Shown here in pieces: positions 1-6,708 of a DNA stretch of 7,380 bases. Numbering within the stretch: position 1 is the stretch's first letter; each line of letters begins with the position of its first letter. Made by a program: the position numbers and the translations under genes. Origin of the DNA: Prolixibacteraceae bacterium (GTDB lineage Bacteria; Bacteroidota; Bacteroidia; Bacteroidales; Prolixibacteraceae); contig DPCJ01000167.1 in NCBI GenBank assembly GCA_003516705.1, positions 1 to 7,380 on the forward strand. Direction: 5' to 3'. Under the pieces are notes generated by a model. It was not told where the DNA came from, did not search any database, and saw only the letters and a list, made by a program, of their open reading frames with translations.

Positions 1-449
1 TCAAAACGGTTTTGCATTATATTATCGATGAAATTCAAAACGATTTTGTGGCACTCGAAAGCGAAATTGTGCTGGTTAAGAATTACATTCAGCTTGAAAA
101 ATTACGATATGGTAACCGCCTGAAAGTCGATTTTATAGTCGATGGCAATTTGCAGACTGCAAAAATTCCACCCATGATCTTGTTTTTTCTGGTTGAAAAC
201 AGTTTCAGGCATGGCAGCAGTCTCGATGCCGGTTCGCCCTGGATACATATAAATATAAAACCTGAAAACGGCAGAATTCATCTTTGGGTTGAAAACAGCA
301 AGCCATCGAAAAACCATGTTTTTAAAGGTGTCGATTTACCATTGCCGCAACTGCGAAAACGTCTCGATGTAATTTATGGTCGCGAAGGTTACGACCTCAA
401 AATTGATGAAACAGATAAAAGTTTTAACGTAAATCTCGATCTGCGGTAA
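1..449 (+). CDS. LytS-type sensor histidine kinase, C-terminal part (5'-truncated by window edge)
   Basis: This is the 3' end of a sensor kinase of the LytS/YehU class (His_kinase plus HATPase_c), which phosphorylates a LytTR response regulator. The reading frame is open from the left edge (first full codon at base 3), so the gene starts outside the window; the TTG at 12 is not a start. Visible in order are the end of the dimerisation/H-box region (VALESEIVLVKNYIQLEKLR, the usual 'L-E-E-x-x-x-x-x-Y-x-x-x-E-x-x-R' signature), then the ATP-binding N box IPPMILFFLVENSFRHG with Glu, Asn and His intact (about 165-215), and the C-terminal LRKRLDVIYG block (351-383). The glycine-rich lid, usually GxGxGL, reads GVDLPL (327-344), so two of its three glycines are lost. 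Membrane segments and the phospho-acceptor His would lie upstream and cannot be judged. The stop is one base before the next start, so the two genes are surely one transcript. Family assignment is firm; catalytic competence is open. Confidence 0.88.
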   Translation, partial: KTVLHYIIDEIQNDFVALESEIVLVKNYIQLEKLRYGNRLKVDFIVDGNLQTAKIPPMILFFLVENSFRHGSSLDAGSPWIHINIKPENGRIHLWVENSKPSKNHVFKGVDLPLPQLRKRLDVIYGREGYDLKIDETDKSFNVNLDLR

Positions 450-450
450 A

Positions 451-1488
451 ATGAAGGACTTAAAATTCAATATTAACAAAATAAACCTGCTTTTGCATTC
501 AGCTTTCTGGCTGGCGTGGATTGTGGTTTTTACGCTTATTCAAAGTATTGGCGGCGCTCCTTCAGTTTATCTCACCTGGCTGATGTACTATATAATTACA
601 CTGCCTGTTTTTGTAATTCATACTTACCTCATTGCCTACTGGCTTCTGCCTGTAACATTTTTCAAGGGGAAATACCTGTTAGCCGGGTTGGGTTTGTTTA
701 TCCTGCTGGTTATTTTTTCAGCAATTGAACTTGTAGTAAGTAACGAGCTGGTATTTAAAAATTTCAGCAAAGAAATGATGTTTGCACCCGGGTACCTGAA
801 TCCGGTAAATATTATCGTCAGTGGAATTGGAAATCATTATATTATTCTTGTTTTTCTGGCAATTAAAGCCGGACTTTCATGGTATAATTCGAAGACAGAA
901 ACAGCCGGATTGCTACAAACCAAAACCGAAACAGAACTCGAAATTTACCGTTACCAGTTGCAGCCCAAACTGATTTTAACACTGATGGAAGAACTTGAAA
1001 TTGTGGAAGCAAAATCACCTGAAAAAATGGCTGAAATGATTATCAAAATCTCAGGTTTTCTGAACGGTTTTCTGTTCGAAGTAAAAGATGAACTTATTCC
1101 GCTAACCCTTGAAGCCAGGCTAACCAAAGAGTTTCTTTCAGTACATCAGCACGCTTTGGGCAGGCGGCTGAAAAATAATGTGGCAGTAAGTGGAAACATC
1201 CAGGCGCATGTTTGTCCGCCACTGTTGCTGGTGCCGTTTATAAGCAATGTGTTAAAAATGGCCTACACGTGTAACATTTCGTTCGAAAGTACAGTCTTAA
1301 TAAGAGCTGAAAAAAAATATGTGCTTCTCACATTTAGTTTCTGGAGCGAAAACGATTTCAGGTTACCCGAAACCGAGGTGGAACAAATCATTAAAAAACG
1401 GCTGATGTTCAGCTACCCCGGTAAACACCGGATTATTGACAATGTGGAAGAGAATTTTGCAGAATTGAGTATTGAAATTTTTGATTAG
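451..1488 (+). CDS. Degenerate LytS-like membrane sensor kinase (probable pseudokinase)
   Basis: This is a 345-residue membrane protein with the layout of a LytS-type kinase: four predicted membrane helices (about 13-33, 43-66, 74-96, 118-140), a short linker helix, then a cytoplasmic domain from about 160. The family's key residues are replaced. The H box, normally QxxPHFLFNxLN, reads QLQPKLILTLME (169-180), with Lys173 in place of the phospho-acceptor His and Thr177 in place of Asn. The N box, normally PPxxLxPLVENAxxHG, reads PPLLLVPFISNVLKMA (256-271): Glu is Ser265, His is Met270, and only Asn266 remains. No glycine lid is recognisable near 300-325. The frame is intact over its full length, so it is not a decaying pseudogene. 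The ATG at 451 follows the upstream kinase stop by one base. I infer a regulatory partner of the upstream kinase, perhaps in a heterodimer. Kinase ancestry is well supported; loss of activity is likely; the role is speculative. Confidence 0.85.
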   Translation: MKDLKFNINKINLLLHSAFWLAWIVVFTLIQSIGGAPSVYLTWLMYYIITLPVFVIHTYLIAYWLLPVTFFKGKYLLAGLGLFILLVIFSAIELVVSNELVFKNFSKEMMFAPGYLNPVNIIVSGIGNHYIILVFLAIKAGLSWYNSKTETAGLLQTKTETELEIYRYQLQPKLILTLMEELEIVEAKSPEKMAEMIIKISGFLNGFLFEVKDELIPLTLEARLTKEFLSVHQHALGRRLKNNVAVSGNIQAHVCPPLLLVPFISNVLKMAYTCNISFESTVLIRAEKKYVLLTFSFWSENDFRLPETEVEQIIKKRLMFSYPGKHRIIDNVEENFAELSIEIFD

Positions 1489-1641
1489 CTGGTTGTAACG
1501 ACTGGTAATAATGCAGACATATTAAACGGTTACAGAAAACAAAACAGAAAACAACAGAAAGTGACTCAGCATGTAATACACTTTTTAAGCCAGAATGTAA
1601 TATTTTTTATTGTTGCTGAATGCCACTGAAACAAACTAAAC
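1489..1641 (+). promoter_or_regulatory. Intergenic region with short direct repeats before the LytTR regulator gene
   Basis: This 153-base gap is long relative to the other same-strand gaps in the signalling cluster. It contains three sets of short repeats: CTGGTtgTAA (1489-1498) and CTGGTaaTAA (1502-1511), 13 bases apart; ACAGAAAACAA at 1532-1542 and 1544-1554 followed by a partial ACAGAAA at 1554-1560; and ATGTAATA at 1571-1578 and 1595-1602. LytTR regulators bind pairs of short direct repeats, so an autoregulatory operator is plausible, but none of the repeats matches the published AgrA-type consensus well. No exact TAnnTTTG promoter element and no clear terminator hairpin was found here. 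Part of the repetition may simply reflect A-rich composition. Confidence 0.35.
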
Positions 1642-2370
1642 ATGAAAACAAGATGCCTTGTGATTGACGACGAGCCTCTTGCACGCGATTTAATGCGAAG
1701 TCATATTTCGAAACTTGACAATTTCGAAATTGTGGCCGAATGCAGCGATGCAATGAAAGCGCTCCAGGTTCTCCGCGACGAAAAAGTCGATTTAATGTTT
1801 ATGGATATTCAAATGCCCCAGATTACGGGTTTCGAATTCCTTAAAATTTTGAAAAACAGACCTAAGGTGATTATTACCACAGCTTACCGCGAGTATGCAC
1901 TTGAAGGATTTGAACTCGATGTGGTCGATTTTCTTTTGAAGCCAATCACTTTTGAACGGTTTCTGAAATCGGTGAACAAATTCTACCAGGAGCGGGAAGA
2001 GCAAACCACAAATTTACCCGTATTTAACGAGGTGGTTAATGGTGAAGAACCTTTTATTTATGTGAAAGAGAATAAACGGGTGATAAAAGTGAACCTCGGC
2101 GAGATTTTGTACATCGAAGGGTTGAGCGAGTATGTGCAGATTTACACCGACCGTAAAAAGATTATCACAAAAACGAGTATGACGAATCTTGAAGAAAAGC
2201 TGCCGGTTGACGGGTTCCTTCGTATTCACAAATCGTTTATTGTTTCAACCTCGCGTATCGAAGCTTTTACAGCTCATAGCGTAGAGGTGCCCGGAAAAGA
2301 AATACCCATTGGCCGCAGTTATAAAACCACAGTTTTAAATACGCTTCAGCTCAACAGTAGTTTGGCTTAG
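1642..2370 (+). CDS. LytTR-family response regulator
   Basis: This 242-residue two-component response regulator has a receiver domain (about 3-118) and a LytTR DNA-binding domain (about 136-236), the standard layout and length for the family. Receiver residues are complete: acidic pair Asp9-Asp10 in VIDDEP, phospho-acceptor Asp55 in FMDIQMP, Thr80 in IITTAY and Lys100 in LLKPI. The DNA-binding half shows the family hallmarks FIYVKENKRVIKV, EILYIEG, YVQIY, FLRIHKSFIV and IPIGRSYK. When phosphorylated by a LytS-type kinase it should bind short direct repeats and activate transcription. The partner is presumably the kinase encoded just upstream. The ATG at 1642 places the receiver motif at the usual distance from the N-terminus. 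A 44-base gap separates it from the aminotransferase gene, with no terminator seen between them. Its targets are unknown; the upstream repeats are one candidate site. Confidence 0.95.
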   Translation: MKTRCLVIDDEPLARDLMRSHISKLDNFEIVAECSDAMKALQVLRDEKVDLMFMDIQMPQITGFEFLKILKNRPKVIITTAYREYALEGFELDVVDFLLKPITFERFLKSVNKFYQEREEQTTNLPVFNEVVNGEEPFIYVKENKRVIKVNLGEILYIEGLSEYVQIYTDRKKIITKTSMTNLEEKLPVDGFLRIHKSFIVSTSRIEAFTAHSVEVPGKEIPIGRSYKTTVLNTLQLNSSLA

Positions 2371-2414
2371 TAACCATGTAAAAATTGAGTAAATTGCGGC
2401 CAAAACATTTAAAA

Positions 2415-3236
2415 ATGGCTGTTTTACCAATTCATACCTATTTTGTTTTCGACGATGAAATCAAACCGGTGAGCCAGTTTGTACCTGCCGAAAACGAAGG
2501 TGGTATTTACGAAGTTTTGCGCGTGATAAACGGGGTTCCGCTGTTTTTGGAGGACCATTTGCAGCGATTTTTCCACTCAGCACAACTGGCTGGCAAAACC
2601 ATTCGTTACACTGAACCGCAAATTCGTTCATTTTTAAACAAACTGATTGAGCAGAACCATATTGCAGAAGGCAATGTGTTGATATCGTGTAAAATACACT
2701 TAAAGGCATTTTTTATTCCACATAAATACCCGACAACCGAAATGTACAGCCTGGGTGTAAACTGTGGAATTTTAAACGCCGAGCGTGACAATCCGAACGC
2801 GAAGGTTTTTCAAACCAACGTGCGTCAGCAGGCCGACAAGTTGCTCGCTGAAAATGAATTTTATGAGGTTTTACTTGTCGATAACAACGGATTTGTAACC
2901 GAAGGGAGTCGAAGTAATGTATTTTTTGTGGCTGGCAATACAATTTTTACAGCCCGGGGCAACCAGGTATTACATGGAATTACAAGGCAAAAAGTTTTAG
3001 AAGTAGCTCACATGCTGCAAACAGAAGTAATTGAAAAGCAGATACCACTTTCCGAAATTCAGCAGTTCGATGCAGCTTTTATCACCGGTACTTCGCCAAA
3101 AATTCTGCCCATCAGGCAAATCGATAAAATGGAATTCGACCCAGAAAATCCGATAATTATCAGGTTGATGGAAACCTACGATAATATAATTTCAGCGTAT
3201 GTTCAAAAAAATATGAATAAAAGGAATTTGAAATGA
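2415..3236 (+). CDS. Class IV PLP-dependent aminotransferase (BCAT / D-amino-acid transaminase / ADC lyase fold)
   Basis: This 273-residue cytosolic enzyme belongs to fold-type IV PLP enzymes, which include branched-chain and D-amino-acid aminotransferases and aminodeoxychorismate lyase. Recognisable residues are Arg51 in the EDHLQRF motif that binds PLP phosphate, Lys130 (NAKVFQTN), the expected Schiff-base lysine, Glu163 in TEGSRSNVF that contacts the pyridine nitrogen, HGITRQKVL (187-195) and the ITGTS loop (223-227). Length is normal for the family. I chose ATG 2415 (MAVLPIHTYF): the frame can be extended to a TTG at 2385, but that would add ten unconserved residues before the family's usual N-terminus. 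Substrate cannot be fixed from sequence. No folate or branched-chain amino acid genes are adjacent, so the usual pabC or ilvE labels are not supported. Its last four bases overlap the start of the protease gene, so the pair is probably translationally coupled; it may also share the regulator transcript. Confidence 0.88.
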   Translation: MAVLPIHTYFVFDDEIKPVSQFVPAENEGGIYEVLRVINGVPLFLEDHLQRFFHSAQLAGKTIRYTEPQIRSFLNKLIEQNHIAEGNVLISCKIHLKAFFIPHKYPTTEMYSLGVNCGILNAERDNPNAKVFQTNVRQQADKLLAENEFYEVLLVDNNGFVTEGSRSNVFFVAGNTIFTARGNQVLHGITRQKVLEVAHMLQTEVIEKQIPLSEIQQFDAAFITGTSPKILPIRQIDKMEFDPENPIIIRLMETYDNIISAYVQKNMNKRNLK

Positions 3237-3955
3237 AACCTGTTTTAAGACTCAAAAAGTTGGGCTTTGCAGGCTCGTTTGCCATTTATGTGCCGGCTGC
3301 GGCGTTAATGTTTGTTTTAACCCGGTACCTGATTCCTTATCTGAGTAAAACCACCGGAATGGAAACAATCTTTTTCTGGTTTGTGGTAGCCGGAGCAGCA
3401 ATATTCACCCCACTTATTGTTACAGGCATTTTAATACTTAATTCGGAGGGTTTTGGTTTTTCGAAACAAACCTGGACACAACGGCTTCGTTTCAAAAGGC
3501 TTACATCGAAAGATTTGCTTTTCGCATTAGCCGGATTGGTAGCCGTGGGTATTTTAAGCGGTGCAATAATGAAAATCCTTGAAATGGTAATTGGTAAGTT
3601 CGACCATTCACCTGTGTTTATGCAATTCGAGCCGCTTTCGCCAGGTCGCTACTGGTTACTGCTGGTTTGGGTTCCGTACTGGATTACCAACATATTAGGC
3701 GAAGAGTTTTTGTGGCGCGGCGTAATGCTGCCACGTCAGGAAATTGCTTTTGGCAAATACACATGGCTGATTCATGGATTTGGATGGGGATTGTTTCACA
3801 TTGCATTTGGCTGGCAATTGCTCATCACGTTAATTCCGCTCATTTTTATTCAGTCGTACCTTGTACAGAAAACCGGAAATTCGTGGGTTGGTGTTATTAT
3901 GCATGGCGCATTAAATGGCCCGGCATTTATTGCCATCTGTTTTGGTTTAATTTAA
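3233..3955 (+). CDS. CPBP-family intramembrane metalloprotease (Abi / Rce1-like)
   Basis: This 240-residue polytopic membrane protein has about seven hydrophobic segments (near 12-32, 46-69, 95-118, 139-156, 173-193, 195-212, 217-238). It carries the CPBP signature in order: EEFLWR (Glu157, Glu158, Arg162), then His189 in GWGLFHIAFGW, and HGALN (His224, Asn228). These match the three motifs EExxxR, FxxxH and HxxxN/D of CAAX-prenyl-protease-like bacterial enzymes, although the aromatic before His189 is Trp185 rather than Phe. All proposed catalytic residues are present, so it is probably active. Bacterial members process small peptides or membrane proteins, and some give bacteriocin immunity; the substrate here is unknown. 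The start codon overlaps the aminotransferase stop (ATGA at 3233-3236), indicating one transcript. A hairpin terminator follows 22 bases after the stop. Confidence 0.88.
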   Translation: MKPVLRLKKLGFAGSFAIYVPAAALMFVLTRYLIPYLSKTTGMETIFFWFVVAGAAIFTPLIVTGILILNSEGFGFSKQTWTQRLRFKRLTSKDLLFALAGLVAVGILSGAIMKILEMVIGKFDHSPVFMQFEPLSPGRYWLLLVWVPYWITNILGEEFLWRGVMLPRQEIAFGKYTWLIHGFGWGLFHIAFGWQLLITLIPLIFIQSYLVQKTGNSWVGVIMHGALNGPAFIAICFGLI

Positions 3956-3977
3956 ATTCTATTTCCCTTGAAATATA

Positions 3978-4011
3978 AAATGCCGGCAAACAGATTCGTT
4001 TCCCGGCATTT
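3978..4011. terminator. Bidirectional hairpin terminator between convergent genes
   Basis: The arms AAATGCCGG (3978-3986) and CCGGCATTT (4003-4011) are exact inverted complements. After one C-C mismatch the stem continues with AAAC/GTTT around the six-base loop AGATTC. It lies between the + strand protease gene (ends 3955) and the - strand dehydrogenase gene (ends 4061). AT-rich tracts flank both sides, though neither is a pure T run, so it probably serves both strands. Confidence 0.75.
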
Positions 4012-4060
4012 ATTTCAGCTTATTTTGTATTCAAAAATGACTTTTGCCTGCTACTTTTTG

Positions 4061-5215
4061 TCAAAGCCTGTCATTCAGAATCGATTCAACAACTGTGTAA
4101 TCAATATCACTTTTTTCTCCCAGTTTAATGCCACGTAGTTTAAAGCGTGCCACAATTCTGTTTACCGATTCAGCCGTAACCTGATAAGCGGTCAGCGTTG
4201 TCGGTAGTCCGAGTGATTCAAAAAAATCAGCCGTTTTTTTAATTGCTGCATCAATCCGTTCATTTTCGGTACCGGAAGTAATTCCCCAAATCCGTTCGGC
4301 GTATTGCAGAATTTTTTCCTTTTTGCTTTCGCGTTTTATATTCATCACACCTGGTAAAACAATAGCAAGTGTTCGGGCATGGTCGATACCGTGAAAAGCA
4401 GTCAGTTCATGACCAATACCGTGCGTGGCCCAATCCTGCGGTACACCCGGCGAAATCCAGCCATTCAGCGCAACCGTTGCGCTCCACATAAAATTGGCTG
4501 CTGCGTCATAATCTTTCCGATCGGCTAAAACTTTCGGACCTTCTTCAATCAAGGTAAGCAAAATGCTTTCGGCCATGCGGTCCTGCAAAGGTGCATTAAC
4601 AGGGAAAGTGAGGTATTGTTCCATTACGTGTACAAATGCATCAACCACACCGTTGGCAACTTGTTTTTCGGGCAAAGAGAATACGCATTCGGGGTCAAGT
4701 ACCGAAAATTGCGGCATTACTTTCAGCGAGCTGAATGCCAGTTTTTCGGTTGTCGAAACCCTTGAAATCACAGAATTGCCATTCATTTCAGAACCTGTGG
4801 CTGGCAAAGTGAGTACTGCCCCGATGGGAACTGCATTTTCAACAGGAGCGCCTTTGGCCAGAATATCCCACGGGTCACCGGTTTTGTGGTAAACAGCGGC
4901 GGCGATAAATTTGGTGGCATCGAGCACCGAGCCGCCACCTACTGAAAGAAGAAAATCGATTTTTTCGCTTTTTACAACTTCAACAGCTTTCATGCAGGTT
5001 TCGTAGTGCGGATTTACTTCAATTCCGCCAAATTCGATTACATCGAAATCTTTTATAGCTTTTTTTACCTCGTTGTAAACCCCGTTTTTCATAATGCTTC
5101 CACCTCCGTAAGTGAGCAGAATACGTGCGTTTTCAGGAATTTCAGCAGTAATTTTTGAAATGGTGTTTTTACCAAAAATAATTTTAACCGGATTTTTGTA
5201 TTCGAAATTGTACAT
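4061..5215 (-). CDS. Iron-containing alcohol dehydrogenase, YqhD/BdhA-like, NADPH-dependent aldehyde reductase
   Basis: This 384-residue cytosolic enzyme closely resembles E. coli YqhD (387 residues) along its whole length, as recalled from memory. It should reduce short- and medium-chain aldehydes to alcohols with NADPH, as in aldehyde detoxification or fermentation. Visible motifs are YGGGS (36-40) and GGGSVLD (93-99) for the cofactor, LPATGSE (137-143), the long family block QVANGVVDAFVH (185-196) and GVPQDWATHGIGHELTAFHG (257-276). Expected metal ligands are all present: Asp192, His196, His265 and His279, corresponding to Asp194, His198, His267 and His281 of YqhD. The GGGS at 37-40 is characteristic of the NADPH-using YqhD/Bdh branch. 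The ATG at 5213-5215 gives the conserved N-terminus (NPVKIIFGK). It is monocistronic here, convergent with the protease gene and divergent from the membrane protein at 5264. Metal (zinc or iron) and the physiological substrate are not determined by sequence. Confidence 0.95.
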   Translation of the reverse strand: MYNFEYKNPVKIIFGKNTISKITAEIPENARILLTYGGGSIMKNGVYNEVKKAIKDFDVIEFGGIEVNPHYETCMKAVEVVKSEKIDFLLSVGGGSVLDATKFIAAAVYHKTGDPWDILAKGAPVENAVPIGAVLTLPATGSEMNGNSVISRVSTTEKLAFSSLKVMPQFSVLDPECVFSLPEKQVANGVVDAFVHVMEQYLTFPVNAPLQDRMAESILLTLIEEGPKVLADRKDYDAAANFMWSATVALNGWISPGVPQDWATHGIGHELTAFHGIDHARTLAIVLPGVMNIKRESKKEKILQYAERIWGITSGTENERIDAAIKKTADFFESLGLPTTLTAYQVTAESVNRIVARFKLRGIKLGEKSDIDYTVVESILNDRL

Positions 5216-5263
5216 GGTATTTATTTTTATTTGTTCAAATTTGCGCCGTAAAGGTATTTTAAA
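5216..5263. promoter_or_regulatory. Short divergent intergenic (promoter) region
   Basis: These 48 bases must hold at least part of the promoters for both the dehydrogenase (leftward) and the membrane protein gene (rightward). On the minus strand TACCTTTA (complement of 5248-5255) misses the TAnnTTTG element at one base. A perfect palindrome CAAATTTG lies at 5236-5243 and misses TAnnTTTG at its first base on either strand. No exact promoter match or ribosome-binding site was found, so placement of start sites is uncertain. Confidence 0.35.
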
Positions 5264-5851
5264 ATGACTGAAAATTCAAACAACACAGCTAAGCAGGAAC
5301 ATTTTGCACAGGTAATGCAGAAACACAATGATGGAGAATTGATAGAAGTTCTCCGTAACCGCCGGCGTTATCAGCCTGAAGCTGCGCAGCAGGCCGTGCT
5401 TGAAGCAATCAGACGTGGAATAATTGCAGTTGAAGCAGATTTGCTGGACGAAAAATTTGCAGAACCAAATCGAAAGTTCTCCCTTTTTCCGGTCATCGAA
5501 AATCCAAAAGCACGAAGCAAAGCACGGAAAAGTATGGCCCGTTCGCTGATGGTAGCCGGCGCAATACCTGCCATTTATGGTATCTATCAGGTGTATCATT
5601 CGCTAATTGCTGAAGGAGTGACAATTGTTCTTTTGGGCTTTTCGTGGATGATACTTTCATTTTTTTTGTTGAAATCGGTAAAATCGTGGCTAATTTATGG
5701 AATGTTAGCACTTTATGCAGTTGCTTTTACAGTTGCGGTAATAAAGTTTTCTATGTCGCAAATAACAGGATTGATGGATATTCTTTTCCCTTCGGTTTTA
5801 GCGCTGCTTGTTTTGTACGGTATCATATATCTCGGCAGATTAAAAGATTAG
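5264..5851 (+). CDS. Hypothetical four-helix membrane protein with acidic/basic helical N-terminal domain
   Basis: I do not recognise this 195-residue protein as a named family. It has a hydrophilic N-terminal region (1-90) without a signal peptide, containing DGELIEVLRNRRRYQPEAAQ (23-42) and continuing into VLEAIRRGII, probably two or three helices. I recall a loosely similar 'Y-x-P-E-A-x-x-A-x-x-E-x-x-R-R' pattern in other Bacteroidota membrane proteins, but that cannot be verified here. A basic stretch (KARSKARKSMAR, 82-93) precedes four hydrophobic helices at about 92-112, 116-137, 142-162 and 168-190, and a short charged tail RLKD ends the protein. By the positive-inside rule the N-terminal domain is cytoplasmic. 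ATG 5264 is the first in frame. It is divergent from the dehydrogenase gene and followed by a 135-base gap, so it appears to be its own transcription unit. Coding status is well supported by the coherent helix pattern; function is unknown. Confidence 0.8.
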   Translation: MTENSNNTAKQEHFAQVMQKHNDGELIEVLRNRRRYQPEAAQQAVLEAIRRGIIAVEADLLDEKFAEPNRKFSLFPVIENPKARSKARKSMARSLMVAGAIPAIYGIYQVYHSLIAEGVTIVLLGFSWMILSFFLLKSVKSWLIYGMLALYAVAFTVAVIKFSMSQITGLMDILFPSVLALLVLYGIIYLGRLKD

Positions 5852-5955
5852 GCAATCAGCAACCCTGTTTTTTATTGAATACCCTTATTTCGGTTGTTAA
5901 TCTTTAAAATTAGGTAACTCATCGATTTTTACCAACAGAAACTAATTTGAAAAAT

Positions 5956-5963
5956 TATTTTTG
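5956..5963 (+). promoter_or_regulatory. Bacteroidota-type -7 promoter element (TATTTTTG) for the GIN-domain gene
   Basis: TATTTTTG matches the TAnnTTTG consensus of the Bacteroidota primary sigma factor exactly and lies 23 bases before the ATG at 5987, implying a leader of about 15-20 bases. No good TTTG -33 element is seen at the right distance upstream, so the site is tentative. The rest of the 5852-5986 gap is AT-rich and shows nothing else I can support. Confidence 0.45.
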
Positions 5964-5986
5964 GACGTTCCTAAAAATTGAAGACA

Positions 5987-6688
5987 ATGAAACTGAAATT
6001 ATTTTCCGTGTTGCTGGTTTCGCTGATAATCGCAACAACAACATCAGCACAAAACGATGAGAACTGGCAGTCAAAAGATTACAATGTTGGTGATTTTTCG
6101 TCTGTTACGCTCGACGGAAGTTTCAGGGTTTACCTGATTCAGGACGATGGATATGGCATAAAAGTTAAATCGAACAATAGCGATGCGTTCGAAAATATTA
6201 AAATTAATAACTACAGCGGCAAGGTTACGATTTCGATTAACCAGTCGATTTTCGAATACAGCCGGATTAGTTTGTATATCACTTTTAAAACACTCAGCGA
6301 GCTTAATATTGAAGGCGGTGTTAACCTGAAAACCAACGGATATCTCGATTTAACTGATTTTGACGTGAATGTGGAAGGGGGTGCCAATATTGAACTGAAC
6401 TGTAAGGCTCAGCAGATAAAAGTGGTTGGCGAAGGTGGTTTTATTTTCGAATTGAAGGGAGTAGCCGAATCTCTCGACGTATCCATTTCGGGTGCCGGAC
6501 ATGTAAGTGCAAGCGATTTGAAAACCGACAATGTGAAGTTCAACGTCAGAGGTTTTGGAACCGGCAGTGTTTTTGCAGTTAACACGCTCAATGTAAAACT
6601 CGAAGGCGTTGGAATGATTAAATACAAGGGTAACCCAAAAATTACCGAATCGATTGATGGTTTGGGAAGCGTAAAACCGCTCAACTAA
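5987..6688 (+). CDS. Secreted GIN-domain (DUF2807) beta-helix protein
   Basis: This 233-residue exported protein has a signal peptide (MKLKLFSVLLVSLIIATTTSA, with cleavage likely after Ala21, TSA-Q). There is no Cys after the cleavage site, so it is not a lipoprotein and should reach the periplasm or outside. The rest (about 30-230) is the DUF2807 domain, named 'putative auto-transporter adhesin, head GIN domain' and very common in Bacteroidota. It opens with the typical DFSSVTLDGSFRVYLIQ and continues as repeating rungs with glycine turns: LNIEGGVNL (106-114), VNVEGGANIEL, VVGEGGFIFEL, VSISGAGHVSAS, FNVRGFGTGSVFA, VKLEGVGMIKY and a final GLGSVK. This suggests a right-handed beta-helix. ATG 5987 is chosen over an in-frame TTG at 5978, which would add three residues before the signal peptide. 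Its function is not established for the family; the adhesin name is only putative. A strong terminator follows, so the gene seems monocistronic. Confidence 0.9.
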   Translation: MKLKLFSVLLVSLIIATTTSAQNDENWQSKDYNVGDFSSVTLDGSFRVYLIQDDGYGIKVKSNNSDAFENIKINNYSGKVTISINQSIFEYSRISLYITFKTLSELNIEGGVNLKTNGYLDLTDFDVNVEGGANIELNCKAQQIKVVGEGGFIFELKGVAESLDVSISGAGHVSASDLKTDNVKFNVRGFGTGSVFAVNTLNVKLEGVGMIKYKGNPKITESIDGLGSVKPLN

Positions 6689-6708
6689 AAATAGTTTGAA
6701 TTTAAAAG

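Noticed and set aside
12..14. TTG at 12 as the start of the first kinase gene
   Set aside because: The frame is open to the left edge and the visible protein begins in the middle of the LytS kinase domain, so this is a 5'-truncated gene.
2385..2414. TTG start giving a ten-residue longer aminotransferase
   Set aside because: The ATG at 2415 gives the usual compact N-terminus of class IV enzymes; the extra residues look like untranslated leader.
3667..3978. 103-codon open frame on the + strand, overlapping the protease gene
   Set aside because: It is out of frame with the CPBP motifs EExxxR, H and HxxxN, which prove the other frame.
4038..4074. Inverted repeat ATGAC ... GTCAT at the end of the dehydrogenase gene
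   Set aside because: Only five paired bases with a loop over 25 bases; the hairpin at 3978-4011 explains termination better.
4563..4892. 109-codon open frame on the + strand
   Set aside because: It lies wholly antisense to the strongly conserved dehydrogenase gene; its protein has no recognisable motif.
5846..5857. GATT-AGGC-AATC mini-hairpin followed by a T tract, as terminator of the membrane protein gene
   Set aside because: The stem is four AT-rich pairs overlapping the stop codon and the T tract is 11 bases further on; too weak to call.
5978..5986. TTG start for the GIN-domain protein
   Set aside because: The ATG at 5987 begins a textbook signal peptide and lies at a sensible distance from the TATTTTTG element.
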